Shown here piece by piece: positions 24,780 through 38,190 of a DNA stretch of 64,000 nt. The stretch covers positions 53,631,875-53,695,874 of the forward strand of contig NC_037689.1 in NCBI RefSeq assembly GCF_003255815.1, in the 5' to 3' direction. The notes beneath the pieces are model-generated. The model made no database searches, had not been told where the DNA came from, and saw only the letters and a list, made by a program, of their open reading frames with translations. How positions within the stretch are numbered: position 1 is the first letter of the stretch; each line of letters starts with the position of its first letter. Origin of the DNA: Theropithecus gelada (taxonomy: Eukaryota; Chordata; Mammalia; Primates; Cercopithecidae). Made by a program: the position numbers and the translations under genes.

Positions 24780-25935
24780 TAACTTTGGACAATTCATCTT
24801 TTTTAAAAAAGGTGTCACCGGTGAAATATGTGTCATTTTGGCTGCTGTGAATAATAAAAGATGCAATCATTCTGCTACAAACACAATACGATTTTGACTG
24901 TACATTGATGTGACAAAGAACATTTCAGAAATTCTTATTGGATGGTGAACTGGACTAGATTCACAGACATACATCAGCGCATACAGACGAATCAAGCAGC
25001 TATTCTGCTATTTAATAAAAGAAACAAAGCAGTACAATTGATTGTTATAGTAGTTCCAAGAGTAGACCCTGCAGAAATATATACAAAAGACAGTTTTAGA
25101 AGTTTTAAATGTATTTCATTTTGTCAAGGAATGAAAGCAAATGTAAAATCTGAAGATCATCAAAGTGAAGCTGTTATCTTAAAAGTGGATCAGTGTGGCA
25201 GTCTGACATCATATAGACCCGGTAATTGTCCATAATTGAGCATCAATTTATACTACAGAATTTTGTCACACTTGCGACACTTCACCCAGGAGATTGATAG
25301 ATCAAAAATATATTATGGCAGTGTATTTGACCACTAGAGCCCATATTGTTCGATTTACATTTACACCAAACTCATCTGACATACAAAAGTGAAATAATAA
25401 AATATATGCACATAAACCCAGATAATCTGTGCATGTTTGTAATTGAAGAGCTACCCAAATGTACACATTATTTTTTTTTTTTTCTCACAGAGGTCCATCG
25501 TGGAAAGCTTCTCAGCTGATTTGTGCAGTAAATAGATGTTGGGTAATAAAGGGAAATAAATAACAAATGCTAAGACTCAGGATGACAGACTGAGACCCAG
25601 CATGTGTCCTGATTTACGAACCTCCAGAAGTGTCAAATTGGAAACTCAGCAATCATGTCAAGAACCACAACATTGCAGTGAAAGAAACAGTTCAGTTGAT
25701 TGAATAGTAACCAATCTCTCACTTCAAGTTTTTTAAACTAGCTATGTTTAATTATCGAGATACATTCTTGACTGATATAAATTGCTACAACATCTCTCTT
25801 AGGGAGGAATGTTATTTATACACAGGAAATGACTACCTTTTGAACATACACTGCTGCAGAACAAAGAACGGTTCTGTTGCAATTTCTGTACTGACTGCAC
25901 AGCACGAGAATTAGAAGTTTGTGTAACTGACTTGT
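24780..25935. other. Unrecognised block with a 97-codon ORF
   Basis: No repeat or gene is recognised. An ORF at 24942-25235 on the plus strand ends in a normal stop and reads Met-Val-Asn-Trp-Thr-Arg, with no domain I know. Open protein-like stretches change frame several times upstream and downstream, which would fit either chance or a decayed coding relic. A 14-T run is at about 25470. Confidence 0.25.
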
Positions 25936-25959
25936 AGAAAGCGACTTTGACTAGCAGTT

Positions 25960-26140
25960 AGTCTTGTGTTATAATCCTGGATTTGTGATGAAATAGCTGA
26001 TTTAAATGGGAAAAGTTGATTTGCCATGATCTCAGTTTCCCCAACTCTCAAACTGAAATAATGACAACTGCAGAACCACAGAATTACTGTGAAGATAAAA
26101 TTCAATAATGAATAAAAGCATAAAGGATCCTACTAAAGCA
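25960..26140 (+). repeat. Possible MIR
   Basis: Weak MIR resemblance: CTCAGTTTCCCCAACTCTCAA followed by AATTACTGTGAAGATAAAATTCAATAATG, the usual order of MIR core and 3' half. Confidence 0.45.
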
Positions 26141-27109
26141 AGGTGCTATTGCTTCTCTGTATAGACAAGACTGAACAATGAATTACAGTTATCAACAAAC
26201 ATTCATGATCTGCTAGGGAGTGCACACTATGGAGCTCATTGACCTCACAGAGTATGCCAGAGTTCCAGGTAGAAAATGCCAAGCTGAAAGGCTTAAATTG
26301 CAGGTAAATCTTTTGAGGTCATTTGAGTGAGTGAAGAGTCACAGATATGTTTAACTGTGGGCAACTCTAAAGGAAAAATGATCCCAATTGCAGTTAAGAC
26401 AAAGATTTCTAAACTATTTGTTGGGATCAGGAAAAAGGTAGAAATAGCAATAGACTGTTCTCTGAGGCTAAAACCATCAAAAACTGTTAAGTATAATCAA
26501 GAATGAAGCTGAAAACAAGGAAACCACCATTATTGTAACCTTGTACAAAGTTAGGATACAACTATACCTAGAGTAATGTAAGCATAACTCAGTGTTTGAC
26601 ATACAAAGGCATACAAGGAAATGAAGAAAGTCCAAATAATAACAAAAATTATAAGGAATATTAAGATACGTCTCTTCTACTTCCACAAGGCATTTAAACA
26701 GGGTTCTGTGGAAGACTTATCTATAGTTAAGCTTTGCAAAAGAAGTTTCAACTCAAACCCACGAAGAGGAAAAAACATATATGCTAACCATGTAGCTAGT
26801 ATGAATGGGCATTTGCTTCACTTAGATATAGAAGAGGAGGAGGATTGTGGTTGTTTTACAAATAGAGAATAAAGTATCTGAGATGTAACAGATCAAAAAG
26901 CTAAAAAGAGAGGGGAGTTATTGGCACACGAATAAATCCTCGCCACTATGATGACCAAGTTGTTTTTTCTCTAAATCCCGAAAAGCTAGAATGCAGAAAC
27001 AGCCAAGTATTTTGATTAAGTTCATGGAAGACAGACCCAGAACAAATGACTAAATTTTAAAATTTTATAGTATTAGCCTAACATTTAAGGTTAGTTAGGA
27101 ACATGGAAA

Positions 27110-27260
27110 AGATCAATAGTTTAATGCTATTTTTGCACGGGTTACTCCTCTATTATACGGGGACAATAATAATAAGATTAATAATGTAGAAAGATGAAAG
27201 GAAATAACGTACACAAGGCACTGAGAAAAATACCTGACCCCTAGACAGCTCTCAATTATG
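27110..27260 (+). repeat. Possible MIR 3' half
   Basis: GGGGACAATAATAATAAGATT, then AAAGGAAATAACGTACACAAGGCACTGAG and CCTGACCCCTAGACAGCTCTC: the order and wording of a diverged MIR. Confidence 0.5.
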
Positions 27261-28013
27261 GGGGCATAAATAGGCAATCATGTACTTTTGTAACACTGTT
27301 GGACTTTTCTGGGGCTTCTTAAATCCTGAGTCATAAAGCAAAGGAGCATAGATTGGATGATCCCTGGGGATGCCGCAAGCTCTAACAGTTTGTGAAATAC
27401 GTTTCTTGATGCCTCTGTCAGAGTTGAAAGCTCACCTTATAAGGCTTTTGTGAAGAACTCACCCAGCCCATTGCCTAGATGAACAAATAACATATCAATA
27501 GCCACATTGTTCCCCTGGATGGACCTTTGGTATATTTCAACTTGGCAATCTTATGGTCATATATTCAGTAGTGCTACATGTCAAAGGAAACTCAAGCCAA
27601 CCTAAAAAATGTTCCCTCCTGTCTGGGCCAAGGCTATTTTTTTTGTATCTTAAGAGAGGCATGTGTCACACAGGCATACCCATTCATCGAAACTCATTTC
27701 AAAATACACATGAGATTTACACATTCTAGTCTATACAAATTTTGCCACAAACAAACAAACAAAAGAAATGTGAACAAATATTGAGCTCTGGTTAATGACA
27801 TGCACGTTGAAGAACTTAGGTGTAAAGGGAACCGATGTCACCAACTTAGTTTGAAGGGCATCAGAAAACAATAGGGGTTGGCGGGTAGAGAAAGGAATGA
27901 AGTGATACAACAAAATCTAGAGAGTGGGTTCATGAGCACTCACTGTACAATTCTTTTAGCTTTCTGTGTATTTGAAAATTTTTAAAATAGGATGTTAGAT
28001 AAAATGTTCTCTC

Positions 28014-28292
28014 GGCTGGGCGTGGTGGCTCACACCTGTAATCCCAGCACTTTGGGAGGTTGAGGTGAATGGATCATGAGGTCAGGAGTTCAAGATCAGC
28101 CTGGCCAAGATGGTAAAACCTTGTCTCTACTAAAAATACAAAAATTAGCCAAGTGCAGTGGCAGGCACCTGTAATCCCAGCTACTCAGGAGGCTGAGGCA
28201 GGAGAACTGCTTGAACCCGGGCAGCAGAGGTTGCAGTGAGCCGAGATCACGCCACTGCACTCCAGCCTGCGCAACAGAGTGAGATTCTGTCT

Positions 28293-28323
<31 letters not shown>
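28014..28323 (+). mobile_element. AluS-type element with 30-A tail
   Basis: A full dimer from GGCTGGGCGTGG to an unbroken 30-A tail at 28294-28323. The target duplication GTTCTCTC is on both sides. The long pure tail suggests a fairly young copy or one still changing in length. Confidence 0.95.
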
Positions 28324-28326
<3 letters not shown>

Positions 28327-29857
28327 CTCTCACAGAAAACACAAAGCAGCATATTATTTAAACAGTTTTCTGAATCACTAACACTACTTTCCAATGAAGA
28401 AAAAAATACCATCTGTGGAATATGGAAGTTTAAAGATACTAAACAGAACTTACAGGAGTGGAAATGGCAAAACGTTTTGCTCAAAGTCACAACGTGTATG
28501 AAGAGGAGTTGGAAATGGAATTCAGGCAGGTCTCTTAATTTTCTAATCAACAGACTGTCAAAGACCAGATTACCTCCTTAAAAGTATGCTGAATATTCTA
28601 ATAGAGAAAATGAGTTAACCTTCTAAAGAAAGCTCATTCTCCTGTTTTGGTAATAAAACATAGGAAAGTATGTATTGCTTCCCATACTGAAAGATGAGTT
28701 GGGTGAAAGGAGGATTGGGTTTTTGCCACTGGTTGGAGGATAATAGATTATGAAAAAATGTCAACATCCAGTCATAATGAAACATGTAAGTTGTTTTATT
28801 AATTAAATAGGTGAACTTCAAAATGCGATATTATTTGATAATCTTAAAATGAACCTCTTTTTTTTTTTAAAAAAAAATGGCTTCTCTTTTGGGGGTGTTG
28901 GAAACTATTGGTTAAGATGAAAGTCTGAAGTTAGGAGAAAAGCTTGATGTATATCTATGCAAAAATATTTCAGTTTATCATCTTAGGCCACTTACAAGTC
29001 ACAGAAAAGAAACTATCTAGATGTGATACAGGCTTAACATATCATTGGATGATCCATCGGTCCAGTATCTCAGTCATTAACTAATTAAGTGCCAAATGCA
29101 GCAAATAAAGTACTAATAACTCAAAAGTGTTCAGCAAGAGTTCGTTAAAGTGAAACTAAAGGGGACCATTATAATTCTAGCACCACAGATTTATTACCAT
29201 ATCACTAGCATGCAATGCACACGATAAAACTCATCCATCACTGTAAATTTGCACATCAAATTTGATGCATTTGTTGGAATACAAATATTTTAAAAATCAT
29301 GTAGAATAAAAAGCATTTTTTTCTCCCTTAGCACACATTGAATTTCATCTCTACACCTTGCCACTTAAACTTTTACTTGATGAGTGCAGAAAATGGAAAT
29401 TAACCCTGAAAAACAAAGTGGCCTCACTCTTATTTTGACAAGTATACTCCACCATCCAGCTATTCAAGTTAAGAAATAAAAATACATGGAAAACAATTTC
29501 TTGAACAGAAACTATGGCTAAAAAGCAAAATTCCATACATTGTCTACTGACAGAACTTTCCTGTATTTCAATTCTTTCTTACCTCCTTCTCTTCAGATTT
29601 ATGTGTCCCTCCTACCCATGCCTAATTCCCTCCCTGTACTCAATGTTCCAGTCTCTTCCATCTTCTGTAAGAAGTGATTCCAGTTTTTACTCCTCCTATG
29701 TCTTCAGTCTCCGTCTACAACCATGTTTCTTTTAAGAAGAAACAATCAAAACCAGCCAAACAAAAGACAAAAGAGTATTTCCTTTGGTCCGACAACCCAC
29801 CCGCGCCCCCTGATGGAAACCCTATGTCTTCCTGCTTTGTGGGAGAGTGGTTTATAC

Positions 29858-30016
29858 CAGTGCTACTTAAAGGATGGTTTGTGTATAAGTAGCATCAGCA
29901 TCACCTGATAACTTGTTAGAAATGCAGAATCTCAGGCTCCACTCTAGAGCTAATGAATCAAAATCTGCATTTTAAAATAAGATTTTTCAGGTGATTACAT
30001 TTTGAGAAGCAATAGT
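29858..30016 (-). mobile_element. MER5A DNA transposon fossil
   Basis: A non-autonomous hAT-Charlie element in reverse: AGTGCTACTTAAAGGATGG, AGCATCAGCATCACCTGATA, AATCTGCATTTTA and TTTTGAGAAGCAATAG. It has terminal inverted repeat remnants at both ends. Confidence 0.8.
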
Positions 30017-30741
30017 CTATAACCACTATTTCCACATCCACACCTCACATACCCTTCTAAACCATTGCATTTTGGCTTTCGCCACTGAAATTACTTTTGT
30101 AGATGATAGCAGTGACCTTAAAGTTGCTACAGTATTGGAGAGTCTAAAGTCTTTATGTTTCAGATATCCCTTCAGTACTTGCCAATTGACGAACCCTCTT
30201 TGAAACCCTCTCTTTTGATTAATATGGAAGATTCCTTCTTGGATTTTATTCTACCTATGTGGCCATTCCTCCGTCTCTTCGGCCTGTTCCTTAAATGTTG
30301 CTATTCCCTAGGGGGTCTCCCTTTGATCTTTTTGTTTTCACTTTACGTATTCCCTCTGGTGAGTTCATGTATGTATATTGCATCATTTAGTATCTCTAAA
30401 ATAATCAGAGAAAAATCTGTGTTTTAAGCTCAGAATTGTCTCTTGAACTCCGTGTCCATCGAGCCAAACACCTACTAAATCTCTATGAAATAGTCAACAT
30501 ATCCAAACTGGATTACATCATCTTCATTCTTCCTCTCCCCTAATCACTGATACACATCTGTTCCTCTACTTAGTCATTGAAGGAGAAATATGCAAATTAT
30601 CCTTCATTCTTCTTTCTTCCTTATGCTTTAACCAAGAAGATGCAGAGTCATTCCTCCTTAATAGCTCTTCTGGCCTCTGTATCATTCATCTCTCTCTTCC
30701 CTAGACTGCTTTAGTTAAAAGCCTCCTGATGTTCTCTCTAG

Positions 30742-30922
30742 TTCAGTGGAACACAACCTTGTCTGTGCATTTGAATCAAGTGGGCTGCTTTAAAAACTAC
30801 CAATGTCTGGGCCCTATTAAGGCTCTGATTTAACTGGTCTGGGGTGGAGTTCAAGTATTGGTATTTTTTTAAAACTCCCCTCAGTGATTCTAACGTGCAG
30901 CCAGGGTTGAGAACCACTGATT
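30742..30922 (+). mobile_element. MER5A DNA transposon fossil
   Basis: Forward copy of the same family: AGTGGAACACAACCTTG, TGGTCTGGGGTGGAGTTCAAG and TTGAGAACCACTGA. It lies about 0.7 kb from an inverted copy. Confidence 0.8.
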
Positions 30923-30981
30923 TAATGTTAGCTTTTTGCACTCCCCATCTTTCTTTAAAACTCTAGTCAGAGAAGTCTTTT

Positions 30982-31235
30982 TTTTTTTTTTTTTTTCCTA
31001 ATAGGGAGCCTCCCTCTGTCATCCAGGCTGAAGTGCAGTGGCACCATCTCGGCTCACTGCAACCTCTGCCTCTTGGGTTCACGCTATTCTCCTGCCTCAG
31101 CCTCCCAAGTAACTGGGATTACAGGCATGCACCACTATGCCCAGCTATTTTTTTTGGATTTTTAGTAGAGAAGGGGTTTCATCAAGTTGACCAGGCTGGT
31201 TTTGAACTCCTGACATCAAGTGATCTACTCACCTC
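30982..31235 (-). mobile_element. 5'-truncated Alu with clear target duplication
   Basis: Minus-strand Alu with a T run at its left. It stops short of the usual 5' end, at ACCTC. The 14-bp target duplication CAGAGAAGTCTTTT is at 30968-30981 and 31236-31249, so the truncation happened at insertion. Confidence 0.94.
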
Positions 31236-31269
31236 CAGAGAAGTCTTTTGAAGATGAAAATCTTAGTCT

Positions 31270-31725
31270 TTCATCACTTATTAAATTTCCTTAATGTCAT
31301 GTCCCCCACCCCACACTGCTTTCAGGATATTATTAAAACTCTTTACCTGCCTTACATGATCTTTTATAATGTGGCCTTTGTCTACTTTTCTAGCTTCTTG
31401 ACTCCTACTGCCTGTTGTGATGCCTATACCCCAGATTTACAGCCACACGGGGAGGAGCCCTAGGTATGCGCAATGTGACCACACACCTCACATTTGTCTA
31501 AGTATCTCACGTGTATCTCACATGCGTTTATGCTTTCTGGCTGCCTAGAATGCTCTCTGCCTTTTCAGCTTGTAGCAACTCTGCTCAAAAGCCACTGCCA
31601 CTAGTCAATTCTGTCCTGATAATTCCCTTTCACCCTATCCAAGCCTTATTTAGGTGCCATTCCATGCTACCTCGTGAGTTTCTCAAGCCATGACCAAGAA
31701 CTTATGCACTTACTTAAGTGTCCTT
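31270..31725 (+). repeat. L2 LINE 3' part
   Basis: Typical L2 wording: TAGAATGCTCTCTGCC, CTGCTCAAAAGCCACTGCC and, upstream, a pyrimidine-rich section. It is diverged and has no open frame. Confidence 0.65.
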
Positions 31726-34700
31726 CCTACCCATGCCTAAACTGTAAAAGTGAAAATCATCACAAATATGCAATATATAAACAAAACAAACACATACATT
31801 TAGTCTATGAAAATTAAGTATGTGATCAAATGTTTTGAAGAGTGAAAAATGGGGCCTTTGTATTAAGGGGAAGATGAGGAAATGAATTGATGAAGTGTAG
31901 GCTGAACTGATTTCTTCAAATGCTTCTCCAGAAAAGCAAAAACAGGAATAATAAAAAAATAAAGATCAATGAATTCTGGTTCATTTAACATACGTACTAT
32001 ATTATTAAGACAAACACAGGATCAGTGAAAATAAAATATATTTTAGACTAAAATGTTGGTAGAAAAAACGAAAAGGAAAGAGTATGAAATACATAAGTTA
32101 CCCTTCCTAGGCTCCACTTTCAGGTATTTTTTGATTATTTAAACTTCAGCAATTCATGAATGTTACAGTAAATGATATGAAAAATGGGGAGATAAAAGTA
32201 ATTCTTTCCTTGTTCTAATAATCCCCATTCAAGTAACAAAATAGTTTAATACAAAATATGTAAATTTATTTTTAATTTTTTTTCTGATCGCTTATCCTTA
32301 AGATCTACAAAATATGTAAATAAACTTTTAAAATTAGTATAGGAACTCTTAAAATAGTACTGCAGCTCCTTAAATGCAATGCTCGAGTTTATAGGAAACA
32401 AAAATACTCTGTCAATTGCTCCCACTGTTTTCATTTACCTCCTGGAAAATCATAACTATACATCCAGAGAAGAAAGACCTGGAGAGAGACAATACCTTGG
32501 TGAAACATATGTCTAAGAAATACAGGAACAGAATAGTATAATCGCCTTAATTTTAAAAGGAAATTCTCCTGAAACAGAATTCCCATACTAAAAGGAAAAA
32601 AATTGAGGAATTTAAAATAAGGTAATCTATGTGAAAAGTGCTTTGTAAACTGCAAAACTGTCAGCAAACTTAAGGTATTATTGTTATTTTCTTTAAAATG
32701 AGATATAGAATAGCATTGTGCCTATACTATTTGCAGCCACGGAAAGATCCTTTTAAAACATACAAAACTCATGCTTTTAAACCTAAACAAAAAGATACAC
32801 ATACTTTGCCAGAACTTGGTCTCAATCAAGACTATATTTTACTAAGTTCTTTAATAAATAAAGAGCCATTTGGTCATTCAATACTGATTTGTCTTTATAT
32901 ATTTATTATCTGTTCCTTTATGTATGCATTAATCACAAACTTTTTTGTAATCTCTTATATAACTGAGATTGAGTTTGGATATATACAAAATCAAAGCTGA
33001 AAAAGAAGTAATAAACATTCTATAAGTAAATTACATAGTTGAGTATTCACATGCCTTTGGAATCTATGCTTTTACAATAGACTTATTGAATGCATCACTA
33101 ATTAAGAGGAAAAACTAAAAAAGAAAATTTTCATAGCTCCCAGTGGCCTTGTGAGTTATGGTAAAGATTTTGGTCTTCAACCTCAGTGCAATGGGAATCC
33201 ACTGAAAGGTTTAAAGCAGGGAAGTGACACCATCTAATCTGGGCTTGAAAAGATTAGTCATGTTGCTAATTGGAGAGTAGATTGGAGGGGAGGGCAAAAA
33301 AGATGCAGAAAAACAGAGCAAGATGTTAGGATAGGAGTCCAGGCACAGCCTGATGGTGGGTGGTAGATGGAAAGATAGGAAAAGATTAGTAAGATTTAGA
33401 AGATAAAATGTACAGGACTTTGCCCAAGTTCTTCCCTCTGCCTAGAATGCATCATCTGGTACATGGCCGGTGCTTCATGAATGCTTTTGATGGGAATGAA
33501 CAGAGTTATAAAAACCTCACAAATTTTTAAGGGGTCTTAGGAGCCTTGGCCCTGTCATACTTTTCTCTCTTGCAGGAAAAAGATGAAACTAATGGACTGT
33601 GACCATTGCTTTTCAGCAAAGTATGCCTAGATCACTGTGCTTCTTCCAAAATACAGGCTGCATGTCATGTCTGAAAATTTTTTTGCTTAAAGCTGCTTTG
33701 TTGGGAAATATTACTTGCTTGGCTTTTCTTGCTTGACTTTGAGTTATTTGCAGATAAATAAATAAGAGAGAAAGTTGACCCTTTTTCTATCATAGTCCAA
33801 AAAATAAAGGTTGCTGTTGGAAATCAACATGGATCCACAATTTCTTGTCGAATGTGAAGTTATAATTATCCCTCATGATGAAAAGTAATATAGACAGTTT
33901 GCCATATGGAATAGATGAAATAGGTGAGAGGCCAGAGCTGTCAGTTTGAGAGCTGTCATTCATATAGCGATGAATAACTGAAGCCATGAGTGTAAAGAAC
34001 AAGGGCAAAGCCTTGGGAATGGTCTGAAGAGGCAGATCAAATGCATGAAATTGAAATAAGACATTCAGGAAAGGTTATATTATTCTTACTTTCAAGGCAA
34101 AAGCTCTGGAGTTAAAGCACGAGAGGTGGTCCCTCGACTAAGCAAAGTGAACCTCTTGGGTGATCACTGTTACTTTAGCAAAGTGGTTAGGACATGGGTC
34201 ACAAGAGATTGTTTATAAATAAAATGATAGAAATGCCTGTAGAGTTTATTTTAGTTGTTAAGAAAAAAAAAAAGCAAAACCAGACAGGATACTTAAGGAA
34301 TATGAGCTACCTCATTGTGGAAGCAAAGACTCAGAAGAAGTAGAGAACAAGAAAGTAGGAAGTTGAGTAAAATATCAGGGAGGCAAGTTAGTCAACAAAA
34401 GTGGAAGATATCCACTTAAAATTTACAAAAAATATGCTAAAAATTAAAATGTTGGAAAACGACTGAACTTGAAGATTGTACATATTAACCAGGTAGTTAC
34501 TCTAAACTCATACTCTTCTCTAATTATTAAGAGGAGTCCTTCACTAATTAAATCTCTAACTTGATTTTCATTTTTCCAAATCCTGTCATCTTTTTTTGCT
34601 TTTCTATCATTTCCACAAAAACGACTCCTCTCCTCTCTTTCAAAATCTCTGAGTTTATTAACATTCTCTTTGGTTACATCAGACTCTAGTTTTCCTATAT

Positions 34701-35464
34701 TCCACGGTCCATTTGAAAGCACTAACTTATTACATGTAACTAGAGCCAATGGAAAATTCCAGCTAGCAATAAACACATCTATGTTAGTCACTGTAGGCAG
34801 AACTAATGTTGGCTCCAATGACAAGAATGCTCCTATGGTTTTCTCTTGGCTGGCAAGCAGTTGCTATATTGCTTCTGAAAATTAGAAAGAGTTGTGCCGT
34901 GAAGCAGTAGAAATTACATACACTGACTAATATGTTAGCTGCAAATTTCTATATGGATTCTTTCAATTTGAATACAGTTTGGATAATAGCTTTGTCCTTA
35001 GGTATTTTTGTACAAACAGATAAAGTATGTTAAATTTTCTTGAGACAGGCATTAGCAAGAGGTTCAGAACAGGATTAGTATAGTTGTGTTCCAAAACAAA
35101 AGATATCTGATATAAACTTGCCATGCTGCCAGTTCCAATGGTATTACTGACCTTTTAATCTCGTTGTTTTTTTAAAATCTTTTTATTTTTTCTCTGCTAA
35201 ATCTCTGCCTCTTGCTGTTTAATAAGCTAACCGTTATTTGGAACCTAATGAAAGGATTTTTTTTCCCTCAGTCTAAACCTTCCTAAATAGCCTCTTCATT
35301 ATTCTATTCACTTTGAACATTAAAAAACCAAAGCTGAAATAGCTAATATGAGATGTTCATGAAAATCTCCATCCAGGGCATCATCATCCTAATTGGTTTT
35401 TAACCTGCTGTGCTGAATAGTTCTTCCACTTATCCTCATTTTGTTTTGTTTTTTACCTTACAAA
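31726..35464. other. Long stretch of unique intron DNA
   Basis: No Alu or L1 in 3.7 kb. The segment at about 33130-33420 has wording of an ancient interspersed repeat (AAAGCAGGGAAGTGACACCAT) that I cannot name. A 126-codon ORF on the minus strand (34444-34824) has no domain and is judged random. Confidence 0.5.
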
Positions 35465-35742
35465 TGAAAAGTTCTACCAAATACCACATGTTCTCACTTA
35501 TAAGTGGGAGCTAAGCATTGAGCACACATGGACATAAATACGGGAGCAATAGACGCTGGGGACTACTAGAGGTAGGAGGGAGGGGAGTGGGTTAAAAAAC
35601 GACCTATCAGTTACTATGCTCACTAACATGGCGATGGGATCTGTACTCCAAACCTCAGCATCATGCAATATTCCCACGTAACAAATCTGCACATGTACCT
35701 TCTGTATCCAAAAGTTGAAATTAAATAAAAAGAAAACTTCTG
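35465..35742 (+). mobile_element. Primate L1 3' end (older L1PA or L1PB)
   Basis: 5'-truncated L1 tail: CCACATGTTCTCACTTATAAGTG, GGGAGGGGAGTGGG, CTGCACATGTACC, then AAAAGTTGAAATTAAATAAAA. The coding part covers only the last codons of ORF2. Inserted in otherwise unique intron. Confidence 0.88.
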
Positions 35743-37094
35743 TGTTGTGAAAACGAGTCAACAATGAGAAAAGGATATAGGATTTTAAAACACAGCTTCC
35801 ACAATGACCCTAGAAACCTCAGAGGCCTTTGTCTAATTGCCTGACTGGAGAAAATTATCTACAAGGTACCACGTGTTTGCAAGCTTTCGGTTCACCTTTT
35901 AACAGCCACAAAGGAACTATGAATTAAGGACACTAAGCCCAAATCTCCCTTTAATTCTATGTGGAAGAAAAAGTAAAGAAATAAACAATGACTGAAAAAA
36001 CAAGACTTACATAAAAGTAGATGGTAAAAACATAATAAAATAAAGGTCAAGAAGATAATACATAAATCATATTTCCAGAAAGTTGTTCTAAATTGTGTTC
36101 AAATTTATATGTTCCAGACAGTAGAAACATAAAAGCAAATCCTTAATGATTTATAAATATGTAAAAGCATTCCATCATTTGTGTTATTAATAAAAATAGA
36201 TCTTTATATTTCAGCTATCCTGAAAAAATTAGAATAATATTAAGTAGGTACATTTGCACATTGCCTTTGAAACACTGGAGCTCTATTTTAAAAATGTACT
36301 TAATTTTTTTCTACCCTAAACTTACTGAATTGGAGCCTGTTGGCTCTTGAACTATTGCATGCATTCGCAATAGATAATGACACCCCAAGGGGGTGAAAAT
36401 TTGTTCTTGAGAGATAAACATTCTTAGATATTTCTGAGTCACAATGGTTTATAACCCTCTGAAAGCCACAATATATGGGCAGATCTAAAGCATGTCTGTG
36501 GTATTAAAACACAGATGGATACATAGGGAAAAAAATTAAGTTCACCTAAATTTCATGAGTGATAACTGCAAACCACTTTGATATATTTCCTTCCAGTTAT
36601 AATTTCTTTTGCTGGTTTTCTCCATTTTTTACAAAATTAGGATCTTATGGCATAATTCCATATCCTACTTTTTTCCTGATCATTAATGTTGTAATAATTC
36701 CCTATATCATTAAATACTATTTGAAACTACTTCCAGTAAACATTTTAATATTCAGTGGTAAGTATAAACCAATCTATAACAAACTTCCTCCAAAAATTAA
36801 ATTAATGTTTTAATAGTATTATTATAAAATAAATTTTAGATTATTAATCACTTTCTAGTGATAAATAACCAAATTACAATCTTAAATAAATGATAGATAC
36901 TAAAGTGTTTAGTGACCAAATTTCTTATTCAGTTTCCATCCCTGTTCGAACAATGTCATTTTATCTTCTGCTTTCTCTGTTTTCTCTCTTGCTCCCACTC
37001 TCTTTCTTCTGAGAAGATTTTTGAAATCAAACTTTCTAGAATGTCTGTATATGAGATAGATTCCTACTTTTGCAATTCTAAAGAGAGTAAAATT

Positions 37095-37394
37095 GGCCTG
37101 GCGTGGTGACTCACACCTGTAATCCCAGCTCTTTGGGGGAACAAGGCAGATAGATCACTTGAGTTCAGGAGTTCAGGACCAGCCTGACCAACATGGTGAG
37201 ATCCCATCTCTACTAAAAATTCAAAAATTAGCTGGGCATGGTGGTACACGTCTGTAGTCTCAGCTACTCAGGAGGCTGAGGCAGGAGAATCACTTGAAAC
37301 AGGAGGTGGAGGTTGCAGTGAGCCGAGATTGAACCACTGTACTCTAGCCTGGGTGAGAGAGCGAGACTCCGTCTCAATCAATCAATCAATCAAT
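37095..37394 (+). mobile_element. Alu with (AATC)n tail
   Basis: An AluS-like dimer; the tail has become five AATC units. The target duplication AGAGTAAAAT / AGAGTCAAAT is slightly diverged, so the copy is not recent. Confidence 0.93.
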
Positions 37395-37638
37395 AGAGTC
37401 AAATCAAGAAAAGAGTGCAGAGTACAAAGACTTTGAGACTAAGCTCTAAGAACTGGGTCTTTAACGAAGGTGTACTTTTTATTTTCACTTGATTCCTTTG
37501 TTGCATTATTTATAGGGCAATAATGCTTGTTCTTACACATAATTACCATTTTAAATTAATCTAGAAAAAATAATAGAATGAGAAGGAAGATAAATAAAAA
37601 TTTTCCTTATCTGGGTCAGGAATTGGTTGTTATTGTAC

Positions 37639-37640
<2 letters not shown>

Positions 37641-37697
<57 letters not shown>
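37641..37697. repeat. Compound (CT)17(GT)11 microsatellite
   Basis: 17 CT units pass straight into GT units, 57 bp in total. Pure purine/pyrimidine tract next to an alternating tract. Confidence 0.95.
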
Positions 37698-37703
<6 letters not shown>

Positions 37704-38089
37704 CAGGAGAAATATTTGCTTTTGGGGTCCTTATTTCATTTAAGTTTACTATGCTATTTTCAATTAATAGCAAGTTCTTTACATTTTTAAACTATGTTTT
37801 AAGGGCGCATATATTTCTTACGAGTTCTAAATGGCACATTTCTAATTCTATGTGTACATACATGTTTATATTATATATGTCTACTTCTATGTCTATGCAC
37901 TTATTTGTATCTATCTCTATCTCTACTTTGACATCTCTTTAAGTCTCTCTTTATATGTACAAATTCCTAGAGGCTCTAAGTCCTAACATTCCAGAAATTT
38001 CAAAGAAACTAGAAAGAAAGATTTTCTTCTGCAATTACAATAGGATAAAAGTGATTAAGGATAGTAATAGCTATCTGCAAAAATAACTT

Positions 38090-38190
38090 GGCTGAGCCTC
38101 AGATAGCCTGGGCAGCTTGTTATAAATACAGATTCCCAGGGCCTTCTTATATCCCTATTAAGTCAGAATTTCTTATGTTGGAAGCAAGAT
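38090..38190 (+). repeat. Possible MER5 fragment
   Basis: GGGCAGCTTGTTATAAATACAGATTCCCAGGGCC resembles the middle of MER5; both ends are lost. Confidence 0.5.

Noticed and set aside
34444..34824. 126-codon ORF on the DMD strand in unique intron
   Set aside because: No known domain, no splice or promoter context, and in 64 kb read in six frames one ORF of this length is expected by chance.
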